From NCBI GenBank assembly GCA_921293015.1, contig OV121096.1, positions 14,263,000-14,326,999 on the forward strand: 64,000 nt of DNA, in the 5' to 3' direction. Positions 41,401 through 50,821 of this stretch are shown here, in pieces. The notes beneath the pieces are model-generated. The model saw nothing but the letters and a program-made list of their open reading frames with translations. It did not search any database and had not been told where the DNA came from. Position numbers and translations under genes: made by a program. Within the stretch, counting starts at the first letter, position 1. Every line of letters starts with the position of its first letter. This DNA comes from Phorcus lineatus. Taxonomy: Eukaryota; Mollusca; Gastropoda; Trochida; Trochidae.

Positions 41401-42781
41401 ACGCCAATTGCCATCTGCCCGCCTAGCCTTATACAATGTATGTTAACTAAAAGTGACAGGCAAACACACATTTTAATCACCCGTTGCATAACAATCATTG
41501 TTCTTCAAATAACTTCATTCTCATTGCACTGGCTCCACCCAGCTGTACAAAAAGGTAAATGACACGGGAATGGAATGGCCTATGGTTGCAAGAAACGCTT
41601 AGTAGCTGCCTCTAAAGTACAGTTGTGTATGCATTAGGAAACCCGGCACTGGATATCGGAAATGTGTTAGGTTTTTTTGAAGCGCCGTCGAAGCGTCGTG
41701 TCGAGTTGGCCTCTAGTTCGTTGTCGGTAAATCTTTTTGTGGTTTTATATAGTATATTTCAAACTGCTCTCAATGGTATTATTAGCATCAGTGCTTTATT
41801 GAGAGGCGGTTTTCTTGTGTTAACTTGTTGTGACTGATACAGAGGCAAAGAGGTCTTGACCGTACAAGCTATTTGTAACTTCTCCCTCATAATGTAAACG
41901 AGAACTCTGTATGGACATAACTAGACAAATGGCAATCATAAATTGTAAATTTGATGACTGTCTAAACCATAATAGCAACCCCGTGAAAATGCTATTTTTA
42001 ATGTAAGTATAAAGATTGGAGACTAGAGGTATGGTATATCTAATGAGCTCTATTTAAATTTCGTGATACTGCATAATTGTCGAAATTTTATTTTGTCCAA
42101 GTTGGGCATGTGTTTAACGTTTATGATTGGGTTTGAGTTTGCTCTCTTTGTTTCAGTCGAATTGTTTCAACCGAAACGGAAACGAAGCCTTCTCTCAAGC
42201 CGCTCGTGGAATAGTACAAGAAAATTTGAAGTGAGTAACATTATTGTCGACGAAACATTTTTTTTATTATTCCAATATATACTGATGGTAAAATCTATTG
42301 AAATAAAGGTTCCTCATCGCCTCCAATAAACCATTGTCTTTTAATCTAGTTAATCAATATCATTTTTGTAACATGTATTCGCTCATTTCGCACCGCATTT
42401 TACATGTATAAAACAGACATATATATATGTGTAACACACATCTGAAAGTTCTCATCGCTTAAAAATATGGTTGTTGCTTAAAAGTTTACCATCAATATAA
42501 GTTCATTATCATCATCGTGATTCATTCCTTGCTTGGCCTTGTACGTTAATGAGTTGCCGGTTTGTAAGGAAGATGTAGGTGCGGAGAGGATAAGTCTTGC
42601 AAATGTCTACATTATCTCCCACTATCTAATGATTATTCATATTAGTACGGAATATGTACATTCATTATTCTTTTGTTTCAGGGTTAATATGGCACTTTCC
42701 CAGGTAAAAGAATTTCGTGATGCCTTCAAGTGTCCGGCTAAATCAAAGATGGTTGCTCCAAAACTCTGCAACATGTATTAG
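25792..42781 (+). CDS. M13 (neprilysin/ECE-like) membrane protein, predicted pseudopeptidase, 14 exons, 774 aa
   Basis: Exons: 25792-26499, 28934-28993, 30573-30719, 30875-30964, 31599-31735, 31991-32213, 32873-32971, 33434-33511, 35695-35977, 36761-36918, 38059-38130, 41136-41231, 42157-42230, 42682-42781. All introns are GT-AG and the joined frame is open for 774 codons. Order: cytoplasmic tail 1-29, anchor 30-53, M13 N-terminal domain from about 76 (CLTAKC, DPCTNFYEYACGSW), linker helices, then the M13 catalytic domain from about 535. Active M13 enzymes cleave small extracellular peptides. Here HExxH is HNLVH (599-603), so the general base Glu is Asn. ExxxD is EALAE (672-676), NAxY is replaced by AEYY, and the DxHSPxxFR block is replaced by ARGIVQENLK, losing the active-site His and Arg. 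Both zinc His and the zinc Glu are kept. The terminal CxxW is CNMY. I infer a membrane-anchored, zinc-binding but non-hydrolytic ectoprotein, possibly a peptide-binding or decoy receptor. Confidence 0.9.
28934..28993 (+). CDS. M13 gene exon 2
   Basis: Twenty codons, IDLSGTGLSWIYYVRPDAAS, between TTTCAG and GTGAGT, phase 0 to 0. It aligns with the family segment IDQPxLGLPSRDYY, with the PSRDYY part changed. This is the exon to which all three first exons could join. Confidence 0.8.
29060..30230. repeat. 17/34-bp minisatellite in M13 intron 2
   Basis: Array of CTTACTGTGTCACACAA alternating with CCCACTGTGTCATATAC, so a 34-bp pair of related 17-bp units, degenerating on both sides. It begins only about 65 bp after the exon 2 donor. 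The + strand is strongly depleted of G, so several frames are open for long stretches; none is coding. Confidence 0.93.
30573..30719 (+). CDS. M13 gene exon 3
   Basis: Forty-nine codons between ATTGCAG and GTGCGT: YIVDYKKFMRTVAGYLLRDS at the start, then helical sequence NETEADRRINVFVDDVYKVE. It matches the M13 N-terminal helical region (AYxxYI...LLG...A...V...E..LA). Confidence 0.88.
30875..30964 (+). CDS. M13 gene exon 4
   Basis: Thirty codons between TTGCAG and GTAAGT, including DPHAHENRISLKQLNTM. It corresponds to the RRD-x-x-x-x-YN-x-MTL-x-EL part of the family; the pattern is loosely kept. Intron 3 is only 155 bp. Confidence 0.85.
31131..31232. repeat. (CA)n / CACGCA microsatellite in M13 intron 4
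   Basis: Imperfect CA repeat with CG and CC interruptions, about 100 bp. Confidence 0.93.
31599..31735 (+). CDS. M13 gene exon 5
   Basis: Begins IDWVSFFTYMFDSD, the family W-x-x-F motif (IDWxxYLNxxF), then a strand VLEVDYLAKMGLFV. It ends AACAG/GTGAGT and splits an Arg codon (phase 2). Confidence 0.9.
31991..32213 (+). CDS. M13 gene exon 6
   Basis: Starts GTACAG/G and completes the Arg codon. ILNNYMTWRLAHKYVQDLS is the family NYL-x-WR motif, and WRYCMGLMDRDMGEALSSLF is the strongly conserved R-W-x-x-C-x-x-x-x-x-x-x-x-G-x-A-x-x-x-x-F block. It ends AAG/GTGTAG, a weaker donor. Confidence 0.92.
32873..32971 (+). CDS. M13 gene exon 7
   Basis: Thirty-three codons between TTACAG and GTTTGC. SEEIVDELKLALEDSI and NKWMDDVTKNLAEQK match the family segment V-x-x-I-x-x-x-F...L-x-W-M-D-x-x-T-x-x-x-A-x-x-K. 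Confidence 0.9.
33434..33511 (+). CDS. M13 gene exon 8
   Basis: Twenty-six codons between TTTCAG and GTCTGT. IKKSLYKMGYPDFMMSDDKL corresponds to the family K-x-x-x-I-G-Y-P-x-x-x-x-D-x-x-x-L-x-x-x-Y. The GYPDF motif is intact. Confidence 0.9.
33540..35520. repeat. ~19-bp pyrimidine-rich minisatellite in M13 intron 8
   Basis: About 2 kb of CACTCCATCTCTTCCCTAG-type units. The first 600 bp are a degenerate relative (CTCCCTAGCCCTCAACC), and the rest contain several higher-order blocks such as AGACCCTAAGCCTCTTCCCT. The + strand is almost all C, T and A. It fills most of the 2183-bp intron. Confidence 0.93.
35695..35977 (+). CDS. M13 gene exon 9, altered zinc-site exon (HNLVH)
   Basis: Begins LSINRNDYFSNRLNMNKF and carries VIAEYYNPWRELIVPAGLLQ, then FGALGTILGHNLVHAIDRIG. 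Family enzymes read VNAYYNPxxNxIVFPAGILQ and GxIIGHELTHGFD. The fold residues (YYNP, PAG.LQ, G..LGH..H..D) are kept. The Glu that activates water is Asn (AAC at 35,950-35,952), and the substrate-holding NA pair is AE. The two zinc-binding His codons are at 35,947-35,949 and 35,959-35,961. It ends in phase 1 at ATAG/GTCAGT. Confidence 0.93.
36290..36725. repeat. 24-bp minisatellite in M13 intron 9
   Basis: Units read TGTGTATGTTTACCACTATT then GAAG, with CGTG, TTTG and AATATTAAAG variants; about 17 copies. The array ends about 35 bp before exon 10, so it lies against the branch-point region of that acceptor. Confidence 0.9.
36761..36918 (+). CDS. M13 gene exon 10
   Basis: Completes the Gly codon after GTGCAG/GA. 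SQYKLDGSQFGQWWTNRT matches the family DxxGxLxxWWT motif, followed by the VRDCIINTY helix with its conserved Cys. It ends ACG/GTGAGT in phase 0. Confidence 0.92.
38059..38130 (+). CDS. M13 gene exon 11, third zinc ligand
   Basis: Twenty-four codons between TTTCAG and GTGAGC. GYAPEALAETSGVRLAYK replaces the family LGENIADNGGxxxAYxA. The zinc-ligand Glu is kept (38,089-38,091). The Asp four residues on is Glu (38,101-38,103), a conservative change at a site that matters in active enzymes. Confidence 0.88.
38245..38660. repeat. Dispersed ~160-bp repeat, two to three copies, in M13 intron 11
   Basis: Starts with a short hairpin CCCCGCAAAGCAATGCGGG. Then come two similar blocks marked by TTTCCGGACCGTTTAATATT (about 38,321) and TTTCCGGGCC...CCGTTCAATATT (about 38,478), each followed by GTGCCTTTTGCT and GGAAACAATTTGAACTT. 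A third block is truncated. It looks like an interspersed repeat rather than gene sequence. Confidence 0.6.
38690..39460. repeat. ~54-bp minisatellite in M13 intron 11
   Basis: Around twelve copies of a unit reading CTCTCAATGTTATAGTCC, TCTCCATGCCTTACTATC, then ACTCTCTCCACTTTGATC, decaying towards the 3' side. Pyrimidine-rich on the + strand. Confidence 0.9.
39629..40103 (+). pseudogene. Mariner transposase fragment in M13 intron 11
   Basis: Starts MEKIEARSVIKFFHLKGYTA, the mariner N-terminal helix-turn-helix. YDTVVRWKRNFQTGHISLAD and GPRSGRPSLTDD form the second DNA-binding helix and linker. A small deletion near 39,915 shifts the frame. After it, SAWNILHNQLHISKVSARWV, PRLLTPLQKQNRREL and TMDECWVYQYDP follow, the last carrying the first catalytic Asp. 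The protein then runs straight into an 18-bp minisatellite; the remaining two catalytic Asp are absent. It is dead. Confidence 0.88.
40104..40640. repeat. 18-bp minisatellite inside the mariner remnant
   Basis: About 30 copies of CCCCTCTCCACGTCTACT with CACC, CGCC and TTTCC variants. It begins exactly where the mariner frame breaks off after VYQYDP and stays in frame with it (TPLSTS repeated). The opposite strand is also open (SRRGEV repeated). No function is implied. Confidence 0.95.
40684..41048 (+). mobile_element. MITE with TTAA target duplication, copy 2
   Basis: 365 bp, flanked by TTAA at 40,680-40,683 and 41,049-41,052. The terminal inverted repeats are AGAGCCACTCCG and CGGAGTGGCTCT. 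It lies in intron 11 and ends 87 bp before exon 12. Non-coding. Confidence 0.85.
41136..41231 (+). CDS. M13 gene exon 12
   Basis: Thirty-two codons between TTTCAG and GTAACT. AFKRWESKNKKERSAPGLTH then NDQMFFISYAQ matches the family PGL...Q-x-FF-x-x-x-AQ-x-WC. The AQ end is intact, but the next exon gives SNC where most members have VWC. Confidence 0.92.
42157..42230 (+). CDS. M13 gene exon 13
   Basis: Twenty-four codons plus two bases between TTTCAG and GTGAGT. SNCFNRNGNEAFSQAARGIV replaces the family segment that ends D-x-H-S-P-x-x-F-R. The Cys is kept, but neither the His nor the Arg that hold the substrate is present. Phase and position fit exactly between exons 12 and 14, so I accept it despite low similarity. 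Confidence 0.75.
42682..42781 (+). CDS. M13 gene exon 14 and stop
   Basis: After TTTCAG it reads VNMALSQVKEFRDAFKCPAK then SKMVAPKLCNMY and TAG (42,779-42,781). It matches the family C-terminal VN-x-x-L-x-x-x-x-x-F-x-x-AF-x-CP-x-x-S-x-M-x-P-x-x-x-C-x-x-W; the final Trp is Tyr. No standard AATAAA was seen within 300 bp; the polyadenylation site is not assigned. Confidence 0.93.
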
Positions 42782-43560
42782 TACCTACTGAAGAATGAAG
42801 GGAGTCGTGGTGTCCGGGGAAAATGTTAAATTTGTATAGAGGATGTTAAACATACCCAACCGAACAACGTTTTATTTCAGTCCCTTTATAACCAAAAACC
42901 AAAATGGTCATAAAATAGACAGCGATCTCCACCAATCACAGATACTGGGCCATTGTGCTATTCCCATCAAGTTCTGTGTGTAATATATAGGGAGAACTGA
43001 ATATAATATATGGTTATCATTAGCTACAAGAAACTTACAACATCTTCTTTTGTTCCGGCTTCCCTTGACGTTGGCAACAGTCCATGTTCATATCGGAAGT
43101 GCTTCTTATTAACCAACTTTTAACATGCAACAGTGATATTTTTGTTAAACCTGTTTTTTTTATATCATCATCCAATTTGTACAAACATGAACGGACATGT
43201 ACATAAGTGGTCCTCTTTTTTATAGAACTATATTTTTACACAGATACTTATTTTGTCTTTCCTTGATGCTTGCCAAGTCAGATAGTGTCAATGTACGCCA
43301 GAACTCCACAGGAAAGTATTTTTATGTTCGACTTGATACCTCCTCTAAGAAAGTTTTTACAGGAAGAGTACTATCGTCGTGAAATGAAAACGTAATTTCC
43401 TATGACAATGGTTCCTTCTGCTGATATGGCAAGCAACAGACAGTTGTATATAGAATATTGTTGAAGGGAGTTGGCTCCCGGCAAAAGACTGGGGTGGGGG
43501 GTTTTAACATATAACGGAGACCGTTTCATTTTGAAGAATTGCGATGCTGTAAGCCATTAA

Positions 43561-44030
43561 AGAGCCACTCCGTGATTTTCATAACATATTATTTACCTTT
43601 GATACGAGCCTAAATGTCATATGTGGTGATATAAAATCAAAACATCTTATTTTTTTCATGTCCAAAAGACATATATATGACAAATACTGGTTTTCCATGA
43701 AAATCTAAAAACAGCCTTACAAATGCACAGAGGTGTAGATATCACGTCCAATATACATTGATACTAGTTATATAAGCTAACAAACGCTATCAACTCCTAA
43801 CTGCCCTCCAGGAATTTTTAGATAAGATTCCAAAATTACGTTTGACTTATTGACGCGCGCCACTGTTCGGTTTTGGATATAATTGCGGCGTTCTACCTTC
43901 ATATTGTCACTGTAAAAAAAACAGTAAGCTTTAAAATGTGTCTTTTTGGTAACAGTGGATACTTCGCGATCAAATGACACCATTGATTAAGTTTGTCATA
44001 TATGACTCCAACAACCCACGGAGTGGCTCT
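43561..44030 (-). mobile_element. MITE with TTAA target duplication, copy 3, opposite orientation
   Basis: 470 bp, flanked by TTAA at 43,557-43,560 and 44,031-44,034, with AGAGCCACTCCGTGA at the left end and GGAGTGGCTCT at the right. Its left half is the reverse complement of the right half of copy 2 (shared CATATGTGGTGATA). Same family, inverted. Confidence 0.85.
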
Positions 44031-44159
44031 TTAACACTGGTGTAACATCCCGGCAAATGCAGTATAAATTTTCCTTTTACAGCTCATACAGCCAACATAT
44101 CATATGACAACAGATATTCCAAATCCCCTTTCTAAGGATGCATCTTCATCTCATTAATG

Positions 44160-44425
44160 CCAAAAATATGACATTTTTTTAATTTTGAATGTAAATTGTA
44201 AAGAGGCCATATGAATGTTATAGCGTCCCATTTGCATGTATATACGTTAAATGATCTAATAAACAATGCCTACCAATATTTCACGTTGTGTCTGCTATAA
44301 AAATGTTTCCAAAATTACGTTTGAGTCATTGGCGTGCGCCATTGTCCGGTTTTCGATCACAAACAAGGACTTATTCCCTGTTTATTGTCACTTTGATAAC
44401 TGATAAGCATTTAGTTGTGTATATA
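44160..44425. mobile_element. Partial relative of the TTAA MITE family
   Basis: Shares CAAAATTACGTTTGAGTCAT, GCGCCATTGTCCGGTTTTCG and ACTGATAAGCATT with copy 1 (24,336). Clear ends were not found, so it is a truncated or older copy. Confidence 0.5.
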
Positions 44426-44639
44426 TATATATATATATATAGATATCGTCATGCTATATTTGATAAATCCAATTGCCCCATTGAAAATGATTAAATGGTA
44501 TGATTAAACGGGAAAGGGCACCTGTTAACCACGAATAACAGCTGTTGTTTTTATTAGACTATTTTCGCCCTCGCCCGCTTAAAAAGTCACGGGCGCTTTC
44601 CTCCGTAGCTGCAAAAGAGTGATTGCGTTGTAGGAACGA

Positions 44640-45215
44640 ACCATGGTCGTTAAACGAAATTTGGTCACACTTCACAACAATATTTTAAAGAATTTAATTT
44701 AAAAAATTCAAACTAATGCTAAATTTCTAATAGTTGATTCATTTTAGCCAAACTTGCCAGATCATCGTGTATAATGACGTCGAACATGTTAGAGTAAGTT
44801 AATGCGCAGTAGGATAAAAGTATGGATCATAGCGACGTTTACCCGTTTTTGTTCGAGTTTCTGTCAAATAAACAAATTCAAAACTATGTAAAATATCTAA
44901 TACTTGATCAGTGGTAGCCAAACTTGCCAGATCATCGTGTATCAAGTAGCTTAACATGTTAAAACAAAAATACGCACCATTGAGACAACAGTATAGATTT
45001 TAAAGACGATTTCCCGTTTTGGGTCGAGTTCCTCGCAAAATTAACAAATTCAGACCTCTTCAAAAAACTTATACTTGACCAGTGGTAGTCAAACTTGCCA
45101 GATCATCGTGTATCATGAAGCTGAACGCGTTAAAACGAAAACACTCGCAATTGGGATAGCAGTAAAGATTTCAAAGTTTCCCGTTAAAGATGTCCTGTCA
45201 AAATTAACAACTTCA
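44640..45215. repeat. ~170-bp tandem repeat, three copies
   Basis: CAAACTTGCCAGATCATCGT begins at about 44,749, 44,919 and 45,090, so the period is about 170 bp. Each copy also has CATGTTA(A/G)A and CCCGTTTT segments. The last copy abuts the mariner remnant that follows. Confidence 0.75.
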
Positions 45216-45217
45216 AA

Positions 45218-45560
45218 CCTACGAGGGGAAGTCATTAATTTCATAATGATGGATATAAAATTGAAGCCAATGGTTGTGATATTGATTTTTTATTATCTAT
45301 CTATCTGTACCACGCAAGTGTGATTTCAAATTGCGAAACAGATAGAAGTCGCCTGGGGCCAGATCTGGACTGAAGAGGAATGGTTAGGTTGTTCAAAACC
45401 ACATTGTGGAAGTGCATCCTGTGTAATACGACTCTATGTGCACTGGAGCTTTGTCATGCAGAACCATAACTCCAGACGTCAACATACCGCGCATGTTCTT
45501 CTTGATCGTCGCTCTCAAATGCTGCAACAAGTCAGCTTGTAGTTTTAGGAGGTTTGTAGT
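45218..45560 (-). pseudogene. Mariner transposase C-terminal remnant
   Basis: On the minus strand LLQHLRATIKKNMRGM leads to GVMVLHDKAPVH and then, after two stops, SPDLAPGDFYL. These match the mariner C-terminal catalytic block HDNAPVH and YSPDLAPSDYFLF; the second catalytic Asp is the one in HDK. The end ACCTACGAGGGGAAGTCATT looks like a mariner terminal repeat. Stops and frame breaks make it dead. Confidence 0.75.
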
Positions 45561-46315
45561 CTATAAGTCTCACGCCCTTTTAAAGATAGCTTCTTTGAGT
45601 GGCATTTTAGAAGTTGGTATAATGAAGAAAATAGGAAATTTATGGATTAACAACTTCTTTATTGCAAAGAGATGCCGTTATCAAGTAAGTTTTATTCTTT
45701 TATATATCGACTCAAATCTGCCAGTGACTTGAATTTAAATTTTCGAAATCGGCCGATAAACAACTTAAATACGGCTTTTTCGAAACACCAGCTAATTAGC
45801 ACCAGTGAACAGAACTGAAAGGGCCCTTGGTCACTGAAGCGTATGTTCTGCCGCGTGACGTGATAGTAGTCACCCCTATAATCTCATTATTGAAAAAAGA
45901 ACAGCAAATCTCGCTGTTTTAACAACGTTTTAAACATATTAAAAGTCATCCAAAGAACTCATATTTCGTTAAATTGCTATTTAATATATCTTCAGTTATT
46001 CGTATTGTTCCCAGCGAAAGAAAGTGTTTAAGTACGATGCTACACGCATTATCCAAGAGCATAATGCGTGATGTACACATGTACATCAACAAGAAAAGCC
46101 TTTAAAAAGGCAAAGTTGGAGGCACCCTAATTAGGCTAGGAAATACTGCGAAATAATAGGGTACAAATAGGATAGGATTTGCATGACGGCAAATGAGTAG
46201 ATTAACGCCAACAAAAGAACAAAAGACCTACATGCTATCCTCTATTTAGAAAAGGTTATATAATCATTTGTTCATTGCATCAAATAAAAATAGAATAGTG
46301 AGGCAAATATGCTGT

Positions 46316-46343
46316 TTATATATATATATATATATATATATAT
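46316..46343. repeat. (TA)n microsatellite
   Basis: Perfect TA run of about 28 bp. Confidence 0.95.
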
Positions 46344-46993
46344 TAGTACAATCATTACCATTTTGGGCTTTATACATGAACCTTTTTGGCTCATCTGCCT
46401 TTTTGGCTCACATTTGAGGAGCCAAAATAACATCGGGCTATTCAAATAAATCCAACACTTCTGAACATCTTATTATTAGCTAATATACTTTTTTGGTATT
46501 GTTAGAGGTATATGGAATTGAAAATGAAAATTGTTGACAAATATTTTTTGGTAAAAATCATGAAAATATTTTCATGTATAATCTCGGTTTACCTTTTTGG
46601 CACACGATATTTGATCAGCTAAATCTCGAGACTGAATGTATATAATGACATCCAAACTTTTAGCATATAATAGGCTGATTTACGTGATAAAATAAATGCA
46701 AAAACATATCGTTTATATATTCAAATAAGTTTTTCCATTTTATACATCCAGCCGCACAATCAGAGTTGGTCGCCGACCATTCTTGTCATTTGGCTCCAGT
46801 CGCAGCGCAGCGTAACAATTTCGGAGAACCATATATGATGCTAATAGTAATAATTAAGTCGATATATTAGATCTAATGCATATCATTCTAGTACATGGTA
46901 CTAATTTAACTGCATAATGGGTATTTTTTTCTTTTGGTGATTTCATCTATTAAATAATACTGAAAAGTTTATCGTAAACACGATTTGAGCGCG

Positions 46994-47070
46994 CCGGAAG
47001 TGAACATCGCAAGCTTTCCATTTCAAGTGGCTGACTGGCTTTCATTTCGTTGCTGTTTCATGTATTCACA
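46994..47070 (+). promoter_or_regulatory. ETS-type promoter motif and candidate noncoding first exon
   Basis: GCGCCGGAAGTGAACATCGC at about 46,991 contains CCGGAAGTG (46,994-47,002), the ETS/GABP consensus that often marks start sites of TATA-less promoters. About 70 bp on lies a good donor, ACA/GTGAGT (cut after 47,070). This could be the start of a + strand transcript. It is not linked to coding sequence. Confidence 0.35.
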
Positions 47071-47079
47071 GTGAGTATA

Positions 47080-49730
47080 CCAATTACTTTTTCAAATTTA
47101 AATATCTTAGTAATAAAATAGTTAGTAGCACTGACTTGACTCTGTCGTAAATCAGTAATATCACTGTTTTGGCCTTGCTTGTGTCACTTCGGCACAGTTG
47201 TACCTTCGTGTTACCTGTTTCCGTGGTATCAAGAAAAAACCTTCTACTATGAGCGTTTTTGCTGATAGTAACAGCTAGACACAAAGTGATTTCCATCATT
47301 CAATTTATGTTAATCAAAATGTTCTTTTCTTCATTTGTTGAATTTATAGCTGACTTTTCAAAAACAGATACATGTCCATTTTTACTGAATTGGCGTCAGT
47401 CAGTGTCACCTGGTTTTCATGGTTTTAATTTTTACATGGTCAAATTATGAGAATACAACACTTGCCACAACTTCATATTCTACTGTCACTCTTTCTTATA
47501 CACAGATTGATGGCCAAAAAGTAATTAATTTGAGATTTGGGGAAATAGGATTTTTCTTAAAGTAGCTGAGATAATTTTCTATACAATGATATAGGCTATA
47601 ACATGAAACCTTTTGAGTATGGTTGCAGACCGATTTATCACCTTGAAAACAACTTATTTTGAAGTTTGGTTACTTGTTTTTATAGAACCGAAGAGTCTTG
47701 ACTAAACATAATCTGTATGCAGAGAGAAACTAAATGATGATATGGCAAATGTTGGAACTTTACCTGGCTGTTTATTTACATTTTAATGAAACTTTGGCAA
47801 CTTGTTCAAAGCTACCGAGTCCAGTTTTCGATCATGTTGTGCTTTGCTGTCGTTTCTGACATTCCTTGACCAAATTATTCCTAAATTGCCACTTGTTTTT
47901 ACAACGTGGCCCCAAGACTAATTCGAATGGCTGTAAAATCTCAACTCAGTTATCATTGGCTGTAACAGATGCCTCTGATTATAAACTAATTTTGATAAAA
48001 AATAAACATCAGCAAGTAAGTTTATTGACTAGTTTCTATCTAAAAACCGATCAAAATCAATCATGAATATGTAAAAAGGAACATCAAAATTTTATTGAAA
48101 ATGTTTGATACTGAATTAGCCAATTGAAAGACGTGTTATGTAGCGCATGGCATTACGTGACACATTGTGTCAGAGGGAACATGTCAAACTGAAACTGTTG
48201 ACTTGATCGTTTTCAAGTTAGGTAAATTTGAAGTCTGCCGCAACCAAATTGATCTGGTAAGCTTTTCCCAAAAAATTGTTATCACCTGCAACCAAATTAT
48301 TATTAGCCAAGACATGAAAAATGATGAATATTTGATGAAAAATAATGTGGTTGCAGTTTCCTATAAGGGACTACAACCAAACTTGAAAATCACTCTATTT
48401 TATGATGATTTTCCATTTTGCAACCAAACTCAAGGATGCCTAATTATACAATATGTTACAGTCACTTATTTCAGCTTTCAGAATATCTTCATCTGAACTA
48501 TTTTCAAGGACTAGGTAGCATTTTATAGATGTTTTAGATACCCTGTCATTCGGACCCCTAAATTAATCTTAGGCCAGATTGATATTGAAAAATAGCCTTT
48601 AATTTAACATTAACACATTTTGAAAGTATTTACTTAGTCATGTAATTATTTTATTTTCACAAATATTGAACGTAAAATGTCATATTTCTGGTCAAGTAAA
48701 AAAGTCATTCTTCTGCTCAATGTCTATTTGGCATTGGAAACCTATTAGTCACAAAATGTCTTGTATTTAATGTGGCTAAAGATTTAATGTGAGCAATCCA
48801 AGCAATGTGTAACTGTTCGATTAATAACTTGCTTTTTTTGCACCAGAAAATCCCACAAATTAACCAAAATATATGTAAGAAATAAGCTTTCTATCATTTC
48901 ACTTATTTATCAATAGAACAGATTACACCCCAATGTCAGGTGATTCAGGATAAGATCAATATAGCTTTACAGGAAAATATTGTTTGAAAAAAGTTGATAG
49001 CGATTATACTTTTAAATTCAAACATAAGCTTTCTTCAAAAATAGTAATACATGAAAAGCATAAAACTTTATTTGATTTTCATCACTGAAGAGAATTGTTA
49101 AATAGAATTAGATGGATGAAAAAATTACCATTTCCTGCTTGGGTCCATGTAAAACAACCTATAGCTACAGTTTCCTAGCCAGATAGGCTAATAGATAACC
49201 TGATGTTGCCTTTTATAATTTCGATAAAAACTGGGAAAAGAGGTTATATAGTTACAGCTCTGCAGCTAAGAACAACCCATCAATAAAATAACTGCTGACT
49301 GGTCATGACCAGTAAGAGGTTAACTTAATCATTTGTATATACTGTGAAATAGGTGACCATGAAAACAGGTTACTTGAGGGTACATAGAGATGCAGGATTT
49401 ATGCCAGTAGATATCAAATCTGTTGAAAACATCATTGCTTCTATATCAGAAACCTTTAAGACATAAATCAAATTGATCATTGTAGTCCATGATCACAAAT
49501 ATTTGTAACAAAGACAGTGTTTCAGTTCTCACTGTTACTCAGATTATTTACCCCCTCAATTTCAATTTGTCAGCAAAGGCAAGCTATAAAGACCAAAGAT
49601 GTGGCTTTTAGTGTTGATAATTCTTTTAGCGCTCCATATCTTTATGAAAAGATATGGAAAAACATATATTATTGATAAATTTGGGTTTCATTGTTTAACA
49701 CAAACTTGACCTTATGTTGATATTTTTGTT
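47080..49730. other. No coding gene recognised
   Basis: AT-rich DNA. A 109-codon frame at 48,167-48,496 contains several CNQ(I/T) tripeptides from a repeated GCAACCAAATT motif, and resembles no family I know. Confidence 0.45.
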
Positions 49731-50821
49731 TTTTTACAGGAAAAAAGAAGGTTTGGGCCTCAGTTTAAAAATTTGTTGGTAAAACAGCGCAATGGTAAGT
49801 CTTATTGGTAAGTAATTTCACTTTCAATTATAATGTGAAGATTTGACATTTTATTTTTCTAAACTACTGCTTATAGTTTGACTAAAAGATGTCTTAACGG
49901 AGGTAACATTTGATTTTTATTTCAATGGTATATTTATAACTATATGGGAAGATGGACCCATAATGTAAAATTATATGTATGACAATGCAGTAAATGGTAA
50001 TTATAGAAATTTTGTGAAAAGGTTTATTTAGGTATCTTAGAGTAAGACCATCACATTTTGTATCAAGATAACTTTTGATTTGTTTTACTAAGACAGGTTT
50101 CAGAAAAATTAAAAATAGTTGATAAATCCCTCATTTATTCAGACTTTTAAATATAAAATGGTTGTAAAAACTAGAGTTGTGTTTTACAGTTTTTTCATGA
50201 AACACATATTTAATTATTTAAGAACATGCACTGACTCAGGATCTCTATATTTAGTTATTACGTTGGATAATTGTTTGTTGTTTTTTTGGATGAGGGGAGA
50301 TGAAAGAAGTCTTATGATGGTTGGTGTGAGTGGTGTGAGTACAATGAGATATCTTGTTCTGACATTAGTTATCAAACATTGCAGGAATTAACTGGCCGCT
50401 GACTTGCATTGACCTCGGTCAAAGAAGCCATGGGAAAAATGTTAGTGTTGGCTGTATGAACGTGAAACTATTATTCTCCAGGTAAGTCAAAGCATATCTA
50501 TTGTAATGATTTTATTCTATAAAATGTTATCTTATAATTGGCTAATAGCATTGATTCTAGTGTTCAATTATCCATAAACCTTTTGCTATCCTTTGAGATT
50601 ATGCTGTATTTGCCTTTTTAAAAAGAACAAAAAGCCTAATAGATCTGAAGGAATGTGAACAGACTTCTTAGCCAAAGCTATTGTAGAATGAAAGTCTTTA
50701 AAATCTATTTAATATTTTGCTGCAGAAGGTGGAGGCCTGGAAAGTGTAAATGTTGTGTGGAGGTCACAATAAAGGTAATCAATTTTATGATATGGGACTA
50801 TGCGGTTACCTCCTTAAGATA

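Noticed and set aside
45436-45732. 98-codon + strand frame
   Set aside because: It is the antisense of the mariner remnant at 45,218-45,560, which explains its openness better.
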